Source of the DNA: DATBJJ01 sp036556425
Lineage (GTDB): Bacteria > Acidobacteriota > Vicinamibacteria > Vicinamibacterales > 2-12-FULL-66-21
Assembly: GCA_036556425.1 (NCBI GenBank)
Contig: DATBJJ010000111.1
Coordinates: 6,047 to 70,046 of the forward strand
Length of the DNA: 64,000 nucleotides
Reading direction: 5' to 3'
Part shown: positions 35,602 to 44,674 of the stretch, in pieces
How the letters are laid out: every line of letters starts with the position of its first letter
How positions within the stretch are numbered: the first letter of the stretch is position 1
The notes under the pieces: generated by a model
The model's database searches: none
The model's input: only the letters and a program-made list of their open reading frames with translations
What the model was told of the DNA's origin: nothing
Translations under genes and position numbers: made by a program

Positions 35602-37263
35602 TCAGCGTGAGTACTCCAATACCTGACCATCTTTCAGCAGGCGCTCCCGTAGCAGCGGATACGGCACGTCCTGAATTGGCACGCCGCGATCGATCGCGAG
35701 CGCCGCGGCCGTCGCCGCGGACTGCGCAAGCACCATGAACACGGGTTCCATCCGGATCGAGCCGAAGGCGATGTGAGAGCTCGAGACGCACACCGGGACG
35801 AGCAGATTGTCTGCCTGGCCGCGCTTCGGCACGAGCGCGCCGTAAGCAATCTCATACGGGCCTGGAAGTGCGATGCCGATGTCGCCTTCGTTCTGCACGG
35901 CGCCGTCTGACGTGATGTAGCGCTGAACGTTGTGCGAGTCGATCGTGTACGACCCCATGCCGACCGACGACGGCGTCGGCCGCCGCTTCATCAGCTCGTT
36001 CTCCGTCATCACGAACTCGCCGATCATCCGCCGCGCCTCGCGGACGTAAATCTGATGCGGCCAGCCGCCGTTGTCGGTGAACTCGTCTTTCGGAAGACCC
36101 CACTGGCGCATGCGCTCCTGGACCTCTCGAGGCACGCGCGGATCGTTCGCGATGAAGTACAGCCATCCCTTTTGATATCGCTCGTGCTCGGCGAGGATCT
36201 CCCGCCGGCGCTCGTACGACGCGTCGGGGTAGTCGTAGTTCATGCCGATGTTGTCGGTGCTGAACGGACCGTGATTGTTGCTGTCGGTCTTGCGGTTCGG
36301 GATCGGATCGAACTTGTCGAACGTTTCGCGCCAGCCGACCTGGTAGATCCGCAAGAGGAGCTCGTATTGCGCGGGGTCGTAACCGTCAGGCTTCGGAAAC
36401 GGCACGCGATTGTCGGGATGATCCGTGACGCAGTACCGATAGCAGTACGCCTGGATTCTGCGATCGCCTTGGCCGTACGTGCCGGGCGCTTCAGTACTGA
36501 TTCGCGGCAGTACGCCGCTCGCGCGATCGTTTGGAACTACGTACGGGCTAATCAACGTGGGCAGAACGCCGAAATGATGTCGATGGTGCAGCACGCCGAT
36601 CTGAACGCCGTTCCACTTCTCGCCATACGTCGACTGCGATTCTCGGCCGACGTGGTAATCCACGCCAGCCGCGGCCATCAAGTCTCCTTCGTACGTCGCG
36701 TCGATGAACATGCGGGCGGTGTACGTCTTCCCGCTCAGCATCGCGATCGACGTGATGCGCGACCCGCTCTTGACGACGCCTCGCGAGCGGTCGAGCCATT
36801 CGCCGCGATCGACGGGAATCTCGTACTCCTTCACGAAGTCCTCGAACACGCGCTCCGCCGCGTGCGGCTCGAAGATCCACATCGTCCGCTCGGTCCCGTC
36901 GATCGCCGGCGTGCCCTGGCCCTTGTTGCCGTACTCCTCGCGCTTCTGCCATCGCCAGGCCGAGGCGCTGTCGTAATGCCGCCAGATGCGGTGATAGAAC
37001 TCGCGCGACAAACCGCCAATCACCGCTTTGTTGCCCGTGTCGGTGAACCCGAGTCCGCCGCTCGAGAGGCCGCCAAGATGCTTGTCGGGTCCGACGATCA
37101 CGACTCGCTTTCCGAGGCGCTTCGCCTGGACCGCGGCGATGACGCCGGCCGACGTTCCACCGTAGACGACGAGATCGTATTGTTGCGCTTCGACGGTGGT
37201 TGGCGCAGCGCGCGAGAACGCGACGACCGCGGCTACGATCGCAAGAAGTAACCGGCGCATCAT
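35602..37263 (-). CDS. exported FAD-dependent oxidoreductase (FAD_oxidored family)
   Basis: A 553-residue protein with a signal peptide (RRLLLAIVAAVVAFSRAAPT) followed at once by an FAD-binding Rossmann motif, YDLVVYGGTSAGVIAAVQAK and GKRVVIVGPDKHLGGLSSGG. The conserved tail GSIRMEPVFMVLAQSAATAA with DVPYPLLRERLLKDGQVL identifies the FAD_oxidored family found next to sugar-degrading enzymes in soil bacteria. The substrate is unknown, perhaps a sugar or polyol. The first Met codons (37263, 37260) follow AGGTGA. The gene starts 7 nt after the stop of the MDR dehydrogenase gene, so two oxidoreductases are produced together. Confidence 0.88.
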   Translation of the reverse strand: MMRRLLLAIVAAVVAFSRAAPTTVEAQQYDLVVYGGTSAGVIAAVQAKRLGKRVVIVGPDKHLGGLSSGGLGFTDTGNKAVIGGLSREFYHRIWRHYDSASAWRWQKREEYGNKGQGTPAIDGTERTMWIFEPHAAERVFEDFVKEYEIPVDRGEWLDRSRGVVKSGSRITSIAMLSGKTYTARMFIDATYEGDLMAAAGVDYHVGRESQSTYGEKWNGVQIGVLHHRHHFGVLPTLISPYVVPNDRASGVLPRISTEAPGTYGQGDRRIQAYCYRYCVTDHPDNRVPFPKPDGYDPAQYELLLRIYQVGWRETFDKFDPIPNRKTDSNNHGPFSTDNIGMNYDYPDASYERRREILAEHERYQKGWLYFIANDPRVPREVQERMRQWGLPKDEFTDNGGWPHQIYVREARRMIGEFVMTENELMKRRPTPSSVGMGSYTIDSHNVQRYITSDGAVQNEGDIGIALPGPYEIAYGALVPKRGQADNLLVPVCVSSSHIAFGSIRMEPVFMVLAQSAATAAALAIDRGVPIQDVPYPLLRERLLKDGQVLEYSR

Positions 37264-37270
37264 GTGAATC

Positions 37271-38233
37271 TCACCTGACCGCAAACAACACTTTGTGCGC
37301 GGTGCGCGCCTCGGCAAACGCCGATGCGTGCTCCGCCAGGGTCGCGACGCGCGCTATCAAGGGCTTGACCCGCACGGCCCCCGACGCGAGCAGCCGGATT
37401 GCCGGCAGAAATGGACCGCAGCGCGATCCGACGATCGTCACCTCGTCGACGACGATCGGCCACGACTCGATCGCTCCCTCGCCGTGGAACGTCGACTTCA
37501 TGACGACCGTGCCGCGCGGACGGACGATCTGCAGCGCTCGAGCGAGGCCGCCGGGCCGACCCGTGACGTCGACGACGACGTCGAAGCGCGATCCTTGGGG
37601 AACCTCCTCCTCGGAAGAAAGGACGGCGAGTCCGAGCGCTCGCGCAACGGCGAGCTTGCGCGCGTGGCGTCCGATGACGGTGACGTGCGGCGTCGCCGTC
37701 CGGATCGCCTGCGCGGTGAGCAACCCCATTCGCCCATCGCCGACAACGGCGACGCGCGCGCGATCGTCGATCGACATCTGCTCGAAGATCCGGCACGCGG
37801 CAGCCACGGGCTCCACGAACACCGCGGTTTCATCGTCAACGGTATCGGGGACCGCGTGGAGATTCGCCGCCGGCAGCGAGAGGAATTCCGCGAAGGCGCC
37901 GTCGCGCTGACGGATGCCAACGACGGACCGATCGACACAGTGCTCCTTGACGCCCGCCGCGCACCATTCGCATCGGCCGCATCCGACGTTGATCTCTCCC
38001 ACGACTCTCGTTCCAACCCAGCGCGCGTCGGCCGGACGATCCACCTTCTCGACGACGCCGACGAACTCGTGGCCTGGAATGCCGTGAAAGTCCGCGTAGC
38101 CGTCGAGCATTTGCAGATCCGTTCCGCAGATGCCCGCCATGGACACGCGAACGAGGCATTCGCCGGCGCGATCCGGAGGCGGCACGTCGCGGAGCTCTAC
38201 TCGGCCCGGGCTCACGAGAACCAATGCGTTCAT
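37271..38233 (-). CDS. zinc-dependent medium-chain alcohol/polyol dehydrogenase
   Basis: A 320-residue cytoplasmic MDR dehydrogenase. Catalytic zinc ligands are in AGICGTDLQM (Cys) and IPGHEFVG (His, Glu), and structural zinc ligands in GCGRCEWCAAGVKEHC (four Cys). The cofactor Rossmann motif reads VAVVGDGRMGLLTAQAI. The sequence resembles glucose/threonine dehydrogenase relatives that use NAD(P). It heads a two-gene unit with the exported FAD oxidoreductase. The ATG is only 40 bp from the divergent gene at 38273, with overlapping promoters. Confidence 0.9.
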   Translation of the reverse strand: MNALVLVSPGRVELRDVPPPDRAGECLVRVSMAGICGTDLQMLDGYADFHGIPGHEFVGVVEKVDRPADARWVGTRVVGEINVGCGRCEWCAAGVKEHCVDRSVVGIRQRDGAFAEFLSLPAANLHAVPDTVDDETAVFVEPVAAACRIFEQMSIDDRARVAVVGDGRMGLLTAQAIRTATPHVTVIGRHARKLAVARALGLAVLSSEEEVPQGSRFDVVVDVTGRPGGLARALQIVRPRGTVVMKSTFHGEGAIESWPIVVDEVTIVGSRCGPFLPAIRLLASGAVRVKPLIARVATLAEHASAFAEARTAHKVLFAVR

Positions 38234-38242
38234 TCGAGGAGC

Positions 38243-38263
38243 ATTCTATCGGCACAGTACAAT
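38243..38263. promoter_or_regulatory. divergent -10 hexamers in a 39-bp intergenic region
   Basis: On the minus strand TAGAAT (38248-38243) lies 9 nt before the ATG at 38233. On the plus strand TACAAT (38258-38263) lies 9 nt before the ATG at 38273. Both fit the near-leaderless pattern of the window. GGAG at 38265-38268 could still serve as a ribosome site for the + gene if ATG 38276 is used. Confidence 0.45.
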
Positions 38264-38272
38264 CGGAGCGTC

Positions 38273-38890
38273 ATGATGAGTCAACGGCACCTGCGGCTGC
38301 GCGTGCTGGAGGCGCTCGAGCGGATCGTCAAGCAGTTCAGATCGCGCGAGGAGCTGTGGTCCTTGCGCGTTCCGCACGAGCCGCTGTCGCTCGACCGCGT
38401 CGTCGACGAGGCGCTCGGCGACGATCGCCGGGCGTTCGATCTCATCGCGCTGCGATCGCGGACGCTGCTCCATCTCGAGTGGCGAGGCGGCGCGACGTGG
38501 GACGCATGGGTCGTGGTGCTCCCGTCGGGAATCAAGCTGTACTGCGATACCGGCGACGACGAGTCGCGCATCCTCGCGTCGGGAGGGAAAAACGAAGGGG
38601 ACGCGAGCGACAAGTTGTTTCTCGAGCTGCTCTCGGAATCGGGCGGCGAGCATTTCGGGATCGAGATGTCGGGGGCCGCGCCGGTTCGCGCGCGTTCGTC
38701 GATCGAGGACCGCGCCTTTCTCGTCGACATCTTCGTGAACCTGTTCGAGGTCGCCGGTATGGAAGAGTCGGTGCGCGGCGATCTTCCTGCCGACGCGCGC
38801 TCACCGAGCGCAGATGAGCTTGGCAGCGACTTCCGCGTCGACGTGGAACGCTGGCTGGAGCGCGCGCTGCGCGCGCCGCGTGCGTTATAG
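38273..38890 (+). CDS. cytoplasmic protein of unknown function
   Basis: A 205-residue protein I do not recognise. It has no signal peptide or membrane segment. The N-terminal part is helical and charged (RLRVLEALERIVKQFRSREE), the middle is beta-rich (ATWDAWVVVLPSGIKLYCDT) and the end helical (VDERVERWL-like, DFRVDVERWLERALRAPRAL). The long frame that continues upstream on this strand is antisense to the dehydrogenase gene; the real start is one of the two ATGs at 38273/38276. The histidine kinase gene begins 11 bp after its stop and has its own -10-like box overlapping the stop codon. Confidence 0.7.
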   Translation: MMSQRHLRLRVLEALERIVKQFRSREELWSLRVPHEPLSLDRVVDEALGDDRRAFDLIALRSRTLLHLEWRGGATWDAWVVVLPSGIKLYCDTGDDESRILASGGKNEGDASDKLFLELLSESGGEHFGIEMSGAAPVRARSSIEDRAFLVDIFVNLFEVAGMEESVRGDLPADARSPSADELGSDFRVDVERWLERALRAPRAL

Positions 38891-38902
38891 AATCGAGCTT
38901 CG
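38886..38902 (+). promoter_or_regulatory. -10 hexamer just before the hybrid kinase start
   Basis: TATAGA/TAGAAT at 38886-38893 overlaps the upstream stop codon and lies 8 nt before GTG 38902, with no Shine-Dalgarno. This again suggests a leaderless or nearly leaderless transcript. Confidence 0.45.
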
Positions 38903-41679
38903 TGCTTCAGGGCTCTTCTCGTTCGTCGCTTCGGCGCGTTCGTCTCGGCACCATCCTCGCAATCCTGGTCTTGAGCACTACGGTCCCGCTAGGCCTGTTC
39001 GCCGCCCGCCTGATCTACACATCGTGGGAACAGCAGAAGACGCTCGTCAATCGCCAGAACATGGAACGCGCGCGCGCGATCAACGCCGCGCTCGATCGGG
39101 AGGTCCAGAACACGATCGCGGAGCTTCGCGTCCTCGCGTCGCTCGAGCCGATCGATCGCGACAACCTGCAGCCGTTCCATGCCCTCGCGTCGCGAACGGT
39201 GGAACTGCTCCCCGGATGGGAGTCGGTCCGTCTCGTCGATCCATCGTCCCTGAAAGTCCTCGTGAGCACGGCGATGCCGTACGGCGAATCGTCGACGCTC
39301 CTGACCGACGACTGGGTCCGCTCGGTCCGGACGACGACCAATGCAGCGGTCTCGACGTCCCAGCGCGATCCGGCGACCGGCAACTTCTTCGTGTCCGTGG
39401 GCGTCCCCGTGATGAGAGGGCAACGGCTCCTCTACGTGCTCGGCGCTCGCTTGCCCGTGTCGCAATTCAGCGACGTGCTGCGAACGCAGCCCGCCCCGGC
39501 CGAGGCGATCGTCGCGCTGCTCGATTCCGATCTCGCGATCCTCGCGCGCACGGTCGATGAAAAGAGCTTCATCGGCGGGAAACCGAACGAACAGTTCGCG
39601 GCGGCCGTTCGCTCGGCGTCCGAGGGCTATCTCCGATCGATGCTGCGAGACGGCACGCCGACGTATGCGGCGTTCAACAGGTCGGCTCTGACCGGATGGA
39701 CCGTCGCGCTCGGCATGCCGGCCTCCGCAATCGACGGACCACTCCTCTGGTCGAGCGGCGCGCTGATCGCGTTCATGGCGGCGATCTTCGTGAGCGGCTT
39801 CCTGATGGTGCTGTTCGTGCGGCGCCGCATCGTACGCGCGCAGACGGCCGCGATCGAAGCGGTCCGCGCGCTCGCGCGCAGCGAGTCGTTTTCCCTGACG
39901 GACTCATCCGTCGTCGAGTTCAACGAGCTGGCGGATGGATTGCGCGAGGCGGCGGCGATCCTCGATCGCCGCCTCGAGGAACGAGACCGAGCGGAATCGG
40001 AGCGCGCCAAGGCCGTCGAGAATCTCGAGCGCGCATTGGCGGGCGAACAGGCCGCGCGTGCGGCGGGCGAACGCAACGAGGCGCGCCTCTCGGTCACGCT
40101 TCGCAGCATCGGCGACGCGGTCATCGCAACAGACGCAGAGGGACGCATCACGATGCTCAACCCGGTCGCGCAGACGCTGACCGGATGGGCCGAATCGGAA
40201 GCCATCGGCCGGCCGATCGATGCGGTGTTCGAGACCGTCGACGAGCAGACGCGGCGTCCGAGGCCGAGCCCGATCGACCGCATTCGCGCCAACGAGGAAA
40301 CCGACGCCGCCAAGATCGCGCCGTCGTACACGGTCCTCATGGCTCGCGACGGGCGGGACATTCCAATCGGCGACAGCGCGGCGGCCATCCGCGGCGTCGA
40401 CGGCGCGCTGCTCGGCATCGTCGTCGTGTTCCGCGACGTGACCGCCGACCGCGAGGGTGAACGACAGCGCGCGGCGGCGCTCGAGCGCGAACAGGCCGCG
40501 CGGCGCCAGGCGGAATCGCTCAGCCGCGCGAAGGACGAGTTCGTCGCGACCGTCTCGCACGAGCTGCGAACGCCGCTCAACGCGATCTTCGGGTGGGTCG
40601 CAATGCTCAAGATGGGCTCGCTCGACGACGCGGGCCGCGCCAAAGCGCTCGAGGTGATCGAGCGCAACACGCGCGCGCAAGCGCAGCTCATCGAGGACCT
40701 GCTCGATATGGCGCGCGTGATCCGTGGAACGATCCGCCTCGAGATGCAGGCCGTCGATCTCGCCGCGGTGCTCGACGCGGCGCTGGATGCGGTCAAGCCA
40801 GCGGCTGACGCCAGGCGCGTGCAGATCACCGTCCGAGCGCCGCGCGGCGTCGCCTGCGTCTCCGGCGATGCGAGCCGCCTGCAGCAGATCTGCTGGAACC
40901 TGCTGTCGAACGCGATCAAGTTCTCGGAAGCCGGGGACGAAGTCACCGTCGATCTCGCGGCCGAAGACGACGAAGCCGTGCTGCGCGTTCACGACACCGG
41001 CGCGGGCATCGCTCCGGCGTTTCTCCCTCACGTCTTCGATCGGTTCCGGCAGGAAATGTCCGACGTCACGCGCGAGCATGCCGGCCTCGGCCTCGGTCTC
41101 GCGCTGGTTCGGCACCTCGCCGAGCTCCATGGCGGTACGGTGTCGGCGGAGAGCGCCGGAAAAGATCTCGGCGCGACGTTCACGGTGCGCCTGCCCATCA
41201 TGGGGGCACGCGTCGCCCCGCAGGACGCGGCGACCGATGGATTCGCCGCCGACGTCAACGGCCACACGCTTCAGGGTCTCGACACGCTCGTCGTCGAGGA
41301 CGATCCGGACACCCGCGAGCTGATGACCACGGTCCTCGAACAGGCCGGAGCAAACGTGCGCAGCGCCGAGTCGGTGCGTCAGGCGCTCGAGCTCCTCGAG
41401 AACAAACCACCGGATGTCGTCGTCACCGACATCGCGATGCCGCAGGCGACCGGGTTCGATCTCGTGAAGCAGATTCGCGAGGATCCGCGATGGGTGGGAA
41501 TCCCGACGATCGCCGTCACGGCGTACGCCAGGGCGGAGGACCGCGCTCAAGCGCTGGCGCTCGGGTTCAACGCGCACGTCGGCAAGCCGTTCACGCCGCG
41601 CGTGCTGGTCGCCATCGTCGCCGAGTGGGCCACGGCCGCATCCGGCGCTCGAAAAACTATCGATCGACCGACAACTTGA
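38902..41679 (+). CDS. hybrid sensor histidine kinase (periplasmic sensor, PAS, HisKA, HATPase, REC)
   Basis: A 925-residue membrane kinase. TM1 (LGTILAILVLSTTVPLGLF) and TM2 (GALIAFMAAIFVSGFLMVLF, about 288-310) bracket a periplasmic dCache/PDC-like sensor of about 250 residues. A short HAMP-like/coiled segment leads to a PAS domain (ATDAEGRITMLNPVAQTLTG), HisKA with phospho-His H553 (ATVSHELRTPLNAI), HATPase with N box WNLLSNAIKFSE and G box AGLGLGLAL, and a receiver with Asp D843 (VVVTDIAMPQATG) and Lys in HVGKPF. All key residues for autophosphorylation and relay are present. No output regulator is adjacent, so the partner is encoded elsewhere. GTG start; its 3' end overlaps the convergent gene by 23 bp. 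Confidence 0.95.
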   Translation: MLQGSSRSSLRRVRLGTILAILVLSTTVPLGLFAARLIYTSWEQQKTLVNRQNMERARAINAALDREVQNTIAELRVLASLEPIDRDNLQPFHALASRTVELLPGWESVRLVDPSSLKVLVSTAMPYGESSTLLTDDWVRSVRTTTNAAVSTSQRDPATGNFFVSVGVPVMRGQRLLYVLGARLPVSQFSDVLRTQPAPAEAIVALLDSDLAILARTVDEKSFIGGKPNEQFAAAVRSASEGYLRSMLRDGTPTYAAFNRSALTGWTVALGMPASAIDGPLLWSSGALIAFMAAIFVSGFLMVLFVRRRIVRAQTAAIEAVRALARSESFSLTDSSVVEFNELADGLREAAAILDRRLEERDRAESERAKAVENLERALAGEQAARAAGERNEARLSVTLRSIGDAVIATDAEGRITMLNPVAQTLTGWAESEAIGRPIDAVFETVDEQTRRPRPSPIDRIRANEETDAAKIAPSYTVLMARDGRDIPIGDSAAAIRGVDGALLGIVVVFRDVTADREGERQRAAALEREQAARRQAESLSRAKDEFVATVSHELRTPLNAIFGWVAMLKMGSLDDAGRAKALEVIERNTRAQAQLIEDLLDMARVIRGTIRLEMQAVDLAAVLDAALDAVKPAADARRVQITVRAPRGVACVSGDASRLQQICWNLLSNAIKFSEAGDEVTVDLAAEDDEAVLRVHDTGAGIAPAFLPHVFDRFRQEMSDVTREHAGLGLGLALVRHLAELHGGTVSAESAGKDLGATFTVRLPIMGARVAPQDAATDGFAADVNGHTLQGLDTLVVEDDPDTRELMTTVLEQAGANVRSAESVRQALELLENKPPDVVVTDIAMPQATGFDLVKQIREDPRWVGIPTIAVTAYARAEDRAQALALGFNAHVGKPFTPRVLVAIVAEWATAASGARKTIDRPTT

Positions 41680-43216
41680 AGCCCGCGGTGATCACCTGAC
41701 CGCCGTGCTTCACTTGCACCCACAAGCGATATCGCCCCGCTCTTGGAAACGCGTATGGAATAGAGAGCTCGCCCGCCGGTGCGTCATGTGCGGCATGTGA
41801 ATCCGCGCGAGCGCCGCCGAGCCGAGATTCGAACTTCCGCAGCGCTGCCATCGAGATGCTGCCCGACGGATGCAGGTGCGCGAAAACGGATCCGTCTTCG
41901 CTCGCGACAACGGCGTGGCCCGACATGCCCATGTAAGGCTCGAGCATCAACGGCTTGCCATCAGGTCCCCGAGCCTTGAACGTCAACAGCTGATCCTCCC
42001 CGGCAACGAGCGGCGTGTTTCCGCGGTCCCACGCGATCGTCGATCCATCCGCGGTGGTAAAGGTCGGTTCGGCCTTCTCGTCGACGCTGGCGGCAGTGAA
42101 CCACGAATCGTCGGGATCGCGATTCGCCGCATCCCTGCGGTCCGCTTCCGGTCCCCGCAGGATCGCCGTCGCGACGAGCGTTTGCGCAAACCCGCTCTCG
42201 TGGACGATGTCGCCGTACACCTTGTAGTTGCCGGGCGGCAGCGGAGGCAGGGCGACGTCGAACGCCTCCGCCGTCGCGGTACGCGGTACAGGGTGCACGT
42301 GCGCGAACGCATCGAGATCGCGATCGCGCACGAGGAACATGTGCATCAACTTGCCGTGGTCCGGCATCAATGCGTTGTAGCGTGTCCGCACGTTGGCGGC
42401 TGGCGCCGGCCATCGCGAATCACGAATCACGAGGCTGAGCGTCTGGCGTCCATCGGCGGCCGCGACGGACGCCTCCGCGCCGAACGGGCGATACAGAATG
42501 CGCTGCGTGTAGTCGTTCGCCTCGAGATTCCACCAGCCCCATCCGCCCCACGCGACGAGCACCATCATCACGGCGCCAACGGTCATCACGATGCGCGCGC
42601 GACGGCGATCGCGAGGGCCTGGACGTTCGCCGAGCGGGATCGTACTCTCGCGCGACGCCGCGCCCATCAACGTCAGAACGCCCACCGCGAGAAAGAGCCC
42701 AAGGCCGGCGAGTAGAAGCCCAAGCGCGCGAGGCATCTCCTTCTGCGCGGTCGCGAGCGCGACGATGGGCACGACCGCCGTGCCCGTGCCATCGCGCCCC
42801 TCGACGGCGATGTGGACGCGGTACGACGTGGGCACCATCAACCACAATTCGGCCGCGTAGAGGCTGCGATCGCCGGGAACGGCCCGCGCGACGTCGGGCG
42901 GCGGCGCGCCTTCGGGGCCAACGTCCCATTGAATCGCCTGCACGGTGACGCGCCGGATCGCGTCGGGATCGTTCGAGGTGAAGCGAACCGTAATCTGCGC
43001 CAGGCCAGGAATGACGCCAGGCAAACGCACGGCGACGCGCAGTGGGTACGGTCCTGCCTGCCCGGTGAAGAACGTGTCGGGACTTCCGACGTGCGCCATG
43101 GAAAAAACCGCCAACAGGACCATGGCGATTCTGCGTACCGCTCGGATCCGGACACTGGGGTCTACCGCTCGGATCCGGACACTGGGGTCAGACCCCAACC
43201 GCGTGTTTACACACAT
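41657..43216 (-). CDS. membrane protein with YtkA-like tandem His/Met-rich domains
   Basis: A protein of about 519 residues, last of a minus-strand operon. It has an N-terminal hydrophobic segment (IAMVLLAVFSMAHVGS), an outer beta domain, two TM segments (ALGLLLAGLGLFLAVGVLTL; IVMTVGAVMMVLVAWGGWGW) and two related C-terminal domains. Those carry KLMHMFLVRDRDLDAFAHVH and GMSGHAVVASEDGSVFAHLH. The paired His/Met motifs resemble YtkA/FixH-like and copper-handling proteins, so metal binding is a fair guess. The start is unclear: ATG 43216 overlaps the upstream TGA and supplies a positive n-region, while ATG 43123 is the next one. Between them lies a REP-like element plus a 27-nt tandem repeat, translated as DPSVRIRAV twice. 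Confidence 0.75.
   Translation of the reverse strand: MCVNTRLGSDPSVRIRAVDPSVRIRAVRRIAMVLLAVFSMAHVGSPDTFFTGQAGPYPLRVAVRLPGVIPGLAQITVRFTSNDPDAIRRVTVQAIQWDVGPEGAPPPDVARAVPGDRSLYAAELWLMVPTSYRVHIAVEGRDGTGTAVVPIVALATAQKEMPRALGLLLAGLGLFLAVGVLTLMGAASRESTIPLGERPGPRDRRRARIVMTVGAVMMVLVAWGGWGWWNLEANDYTQRILYRPFGAEASVAAADGRQTLSLVIRDSRWPAPAANVRTRYNALMPDHGKLMHMFLVRDRDLDAFAHVHPVPRTATAEAFDVALPPLPPGNYKVYGDIVHESGFAQTLVATAILRGPEADRRDAANRDPDDSWFTAASVDEKAEPTFTTADGSTIAWDRGNTPLVAGEDQLLTFKARGPDGKPLMLEPYMGMSGHAVVASEDGSVFAHLHPSGSISMAALRKFESRLGGARADSHAAHDAPAGELSIPYAFPRAGRYRLWVQVKHGGQVITAGFKLSVDR
43136..43213. repeat. REP-like palindromic element plus 27-nt tandem repeat
   Basis: Two exact 27-nt copies occupy 43136-43162 and 43163-43189 (each containing CTCGGATCCGGACACTGG). 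The second runs into the perfect palindrome TGGGGTCAGACCCCA at 43183-43197, then 9 nt, then TTACACA (43207-43213). A second copy of ACTGGGGTCAGACCCCA, 9 nt, TTACACA is found at 59990-60022. Same core, spacing and flank indicate a dispersed element family. Confidence 0.8.
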
Positions 43217-44316
43217 CACCGCCGAACTCTCGCCATCCAGGTGCCGCGCCATAATCCGACGCGGCTCGAGAGGAACGCCAGCGGCAGCGCGATGAGGAGC
43301 CCGCGCGTCATATCGTCGGACGGATTGAACTCCTGCCATCGCTCCTGCGCGATCGGATGAACCATGTACGCCATGCGGTCGGTCGCAAAGATCCAGTTGT
43401 GCGACCAGTCGCTCATGAGGAAGCTCGCAAAGTGCCATTGGGCAGCTGTAAAGAGCCCAACAAAGACAATCGCGATCACCGCGGCGAGCCGCCAATCACG
43501 TCCGCGCCCGGCCTTGCGCATGACGAGATCGATCGCGATGGCCGGCACGATCAGGAGGAGCGGCGGATCCGGCGGGAGGAAGCGATCGAGCTGCACGTAG
43601 ATCGGCCCGAGCAGCGGCCGTCCCGCGAAGAGCGGAAGGATCCACACCATCAGCAACACGACTGCGCTGTACGCGCCCGCCGCGATCGTCGCCGGCCAGC
43701 GCATCGTCGACGCTCTGCCGGTACTGACGAGGAAAACCGGAAAGACGCCGCAGACGACCTGATAGAAGAGCGCGCGGTGCATGTCCCACCGCTGCACGTA
43801 CTCGGTCGAGAGCGTGGCGACGTTGAGCAGCATCAAGCCCGCGCTGTAGAGGAACAGCCATTGCAGCCGCCGATCGTGCCCGTTGCTGCGATTCTGCGCG
43901 GCAACGGCCATCAGCATCGCACCCAACTGGATCGCGCCAATGCCCGCGGCGAGGACGGCATGCGGCGGGCTCAAGATCTTCACGTCCAGGCCGTACGCGT
44001 TGTGCCACCAATCGTCGAACGGCGCCGACGTGAGCATCGCGAACGATCCCCAGATGCAGATCCACGCGCCGAGCGGCGCGCGGAAGCCCCAGAACCGGAC
44101 GGTCTCCTCGCGCTCCGCCGGCGTGGCCGCAAACGTCAGCCGCAGCGCGAGCCAGCCGCACGTGACGCCGGCGACGAGTCCGCCGAGATAGATGGCGAGG
44201 TGCGCGGGCGTCCAGAACGTGTCGCGCCCGATTGTCTGATGCCAGGAGATGTCCCACAGGACGCCGACGATCACGCTCGTCGAGGCGAAGAGCACCGCGT
44301 AAATCGTCCACGACAC
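43216..44316 (-). CDS. polytopic membrane protein of unknown function
   Basis: A 366-residue protein with about nine or ten hydrophobic helices (IYAVLFASTSVIVGVLWDIS first). Conserved-looking polar residues lie within or near helices: WDISWHQTIGRDTFWTPAHLA, SAPFDDWWHNAYGLDVKILS and SPPHAVLAAG. Repeated His at helix ends could bind metal or haem, as in cytochrome oxidase assembly factors, but I cannot assign a family. It begins 9 nt after the stop of the small anchored protein and its TGA overlaps the ATG of the His/Met-rich protein, so the three membrane proteins are probably co-made and may form a complex. Confidence 0.75.
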   Translation of the reverse strand: MSWTIYAVLFASTSVIVGVLWDISWHQTIGRDTFWTPAHLAIYLGGLVAGVTCGWLALRLTFAATPAEREETVRFWGFRAPLGAWICIWGSFAMLTSAPFDDWWHNAYGLDVKILSPPHAVLAAGIGAIQLGAMLMAVAAQNRSNGHDRRLQWLFLYSAGLMLLNVATLSTEYVQRWDMHRALFYQVVCGVFPVFLVSTGRASTMRWPATIAAGAYSAVVLLMVWILPLFAGRPLLGPIYVQLDRFLPPDPPLLLIVPAIAIDLVMRKAGRGRDWRLAAVIAIVFVGLFTAAQWHFASFLMSDWSHNWIFATDRMAYMVHPIAQERWQEFNPSDDMTRGLLIALPLAFLSSRVGLWRGTWMARVRR

Positions 44317-44325
44317 GCGCTCGTC

Positions 44326-44670
44326 CTAGAATCTCTGGAACGCCGATCCGTCCCAGTGCGCGAGCTTGCGGTTCGATTCGGCGTCGAGGATCGTCATCTG
44401 TCCCGAGCTCCCCTGCTCGCGGCAGTACTCGCCGAGCACACGTCCCGTCTGCTCTTGATCGCTCGCGCGCATCGCCTGCCAGTACGACACCTGCACGAAC
44501 GTTTCCATCGACTGGCAGCTGCGCCGCACCATCATCGGTCCGCGCTCGAGCGAGCGAATGAACCGGGCGCGGCGCCCTTCGGCCGTGAAGAGCTCGGGCC
44601 TCAACACGTACGCCGCGGCGATCGCGACGGCAACGATAACGACAACGGCGAGCACGAGGCGTTTGAACAC
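44326..44670 (-). CDS. small membrane-anchored protein of unknown function
   Basis: A 114-residue protein: one N-terminal membrane helix (RLVLAVVVIVAVAIAAAYVL) and a soluble part with ERGPMMVRRSCQSMETFVQV, two Cys that could pair (SCQS and EYCREQ), and a short tail NRKLAHWDGSAFQRF. GTG start at 44670 with AGGT at a reasonable distance; the upstream gene stops 4 nt before it. It fits an accessory subunit of the following membrane proteins; unknown family. Confidence 0.7.
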   Translation of the reverse strand: MFKRLVLAVVVIVAVAIAAAYVLRPELFTAEGRRARFIRSLERGPMMVRRSCQSMETFVQVSYWQAMRASDQEQTGRVLGEYCREQGSSGQMTILDAESNRKLAHWDGSAFQRF

Positions 44671-44674
44671 AATG

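Noticed and set aside
43217..43495. Upstream extension of the YtkA-like protein to 43495
   Set aside because: That region is coding for the upstream polytopic membrane protein in another frame; the extension has no ribosome site and unlikely composition.
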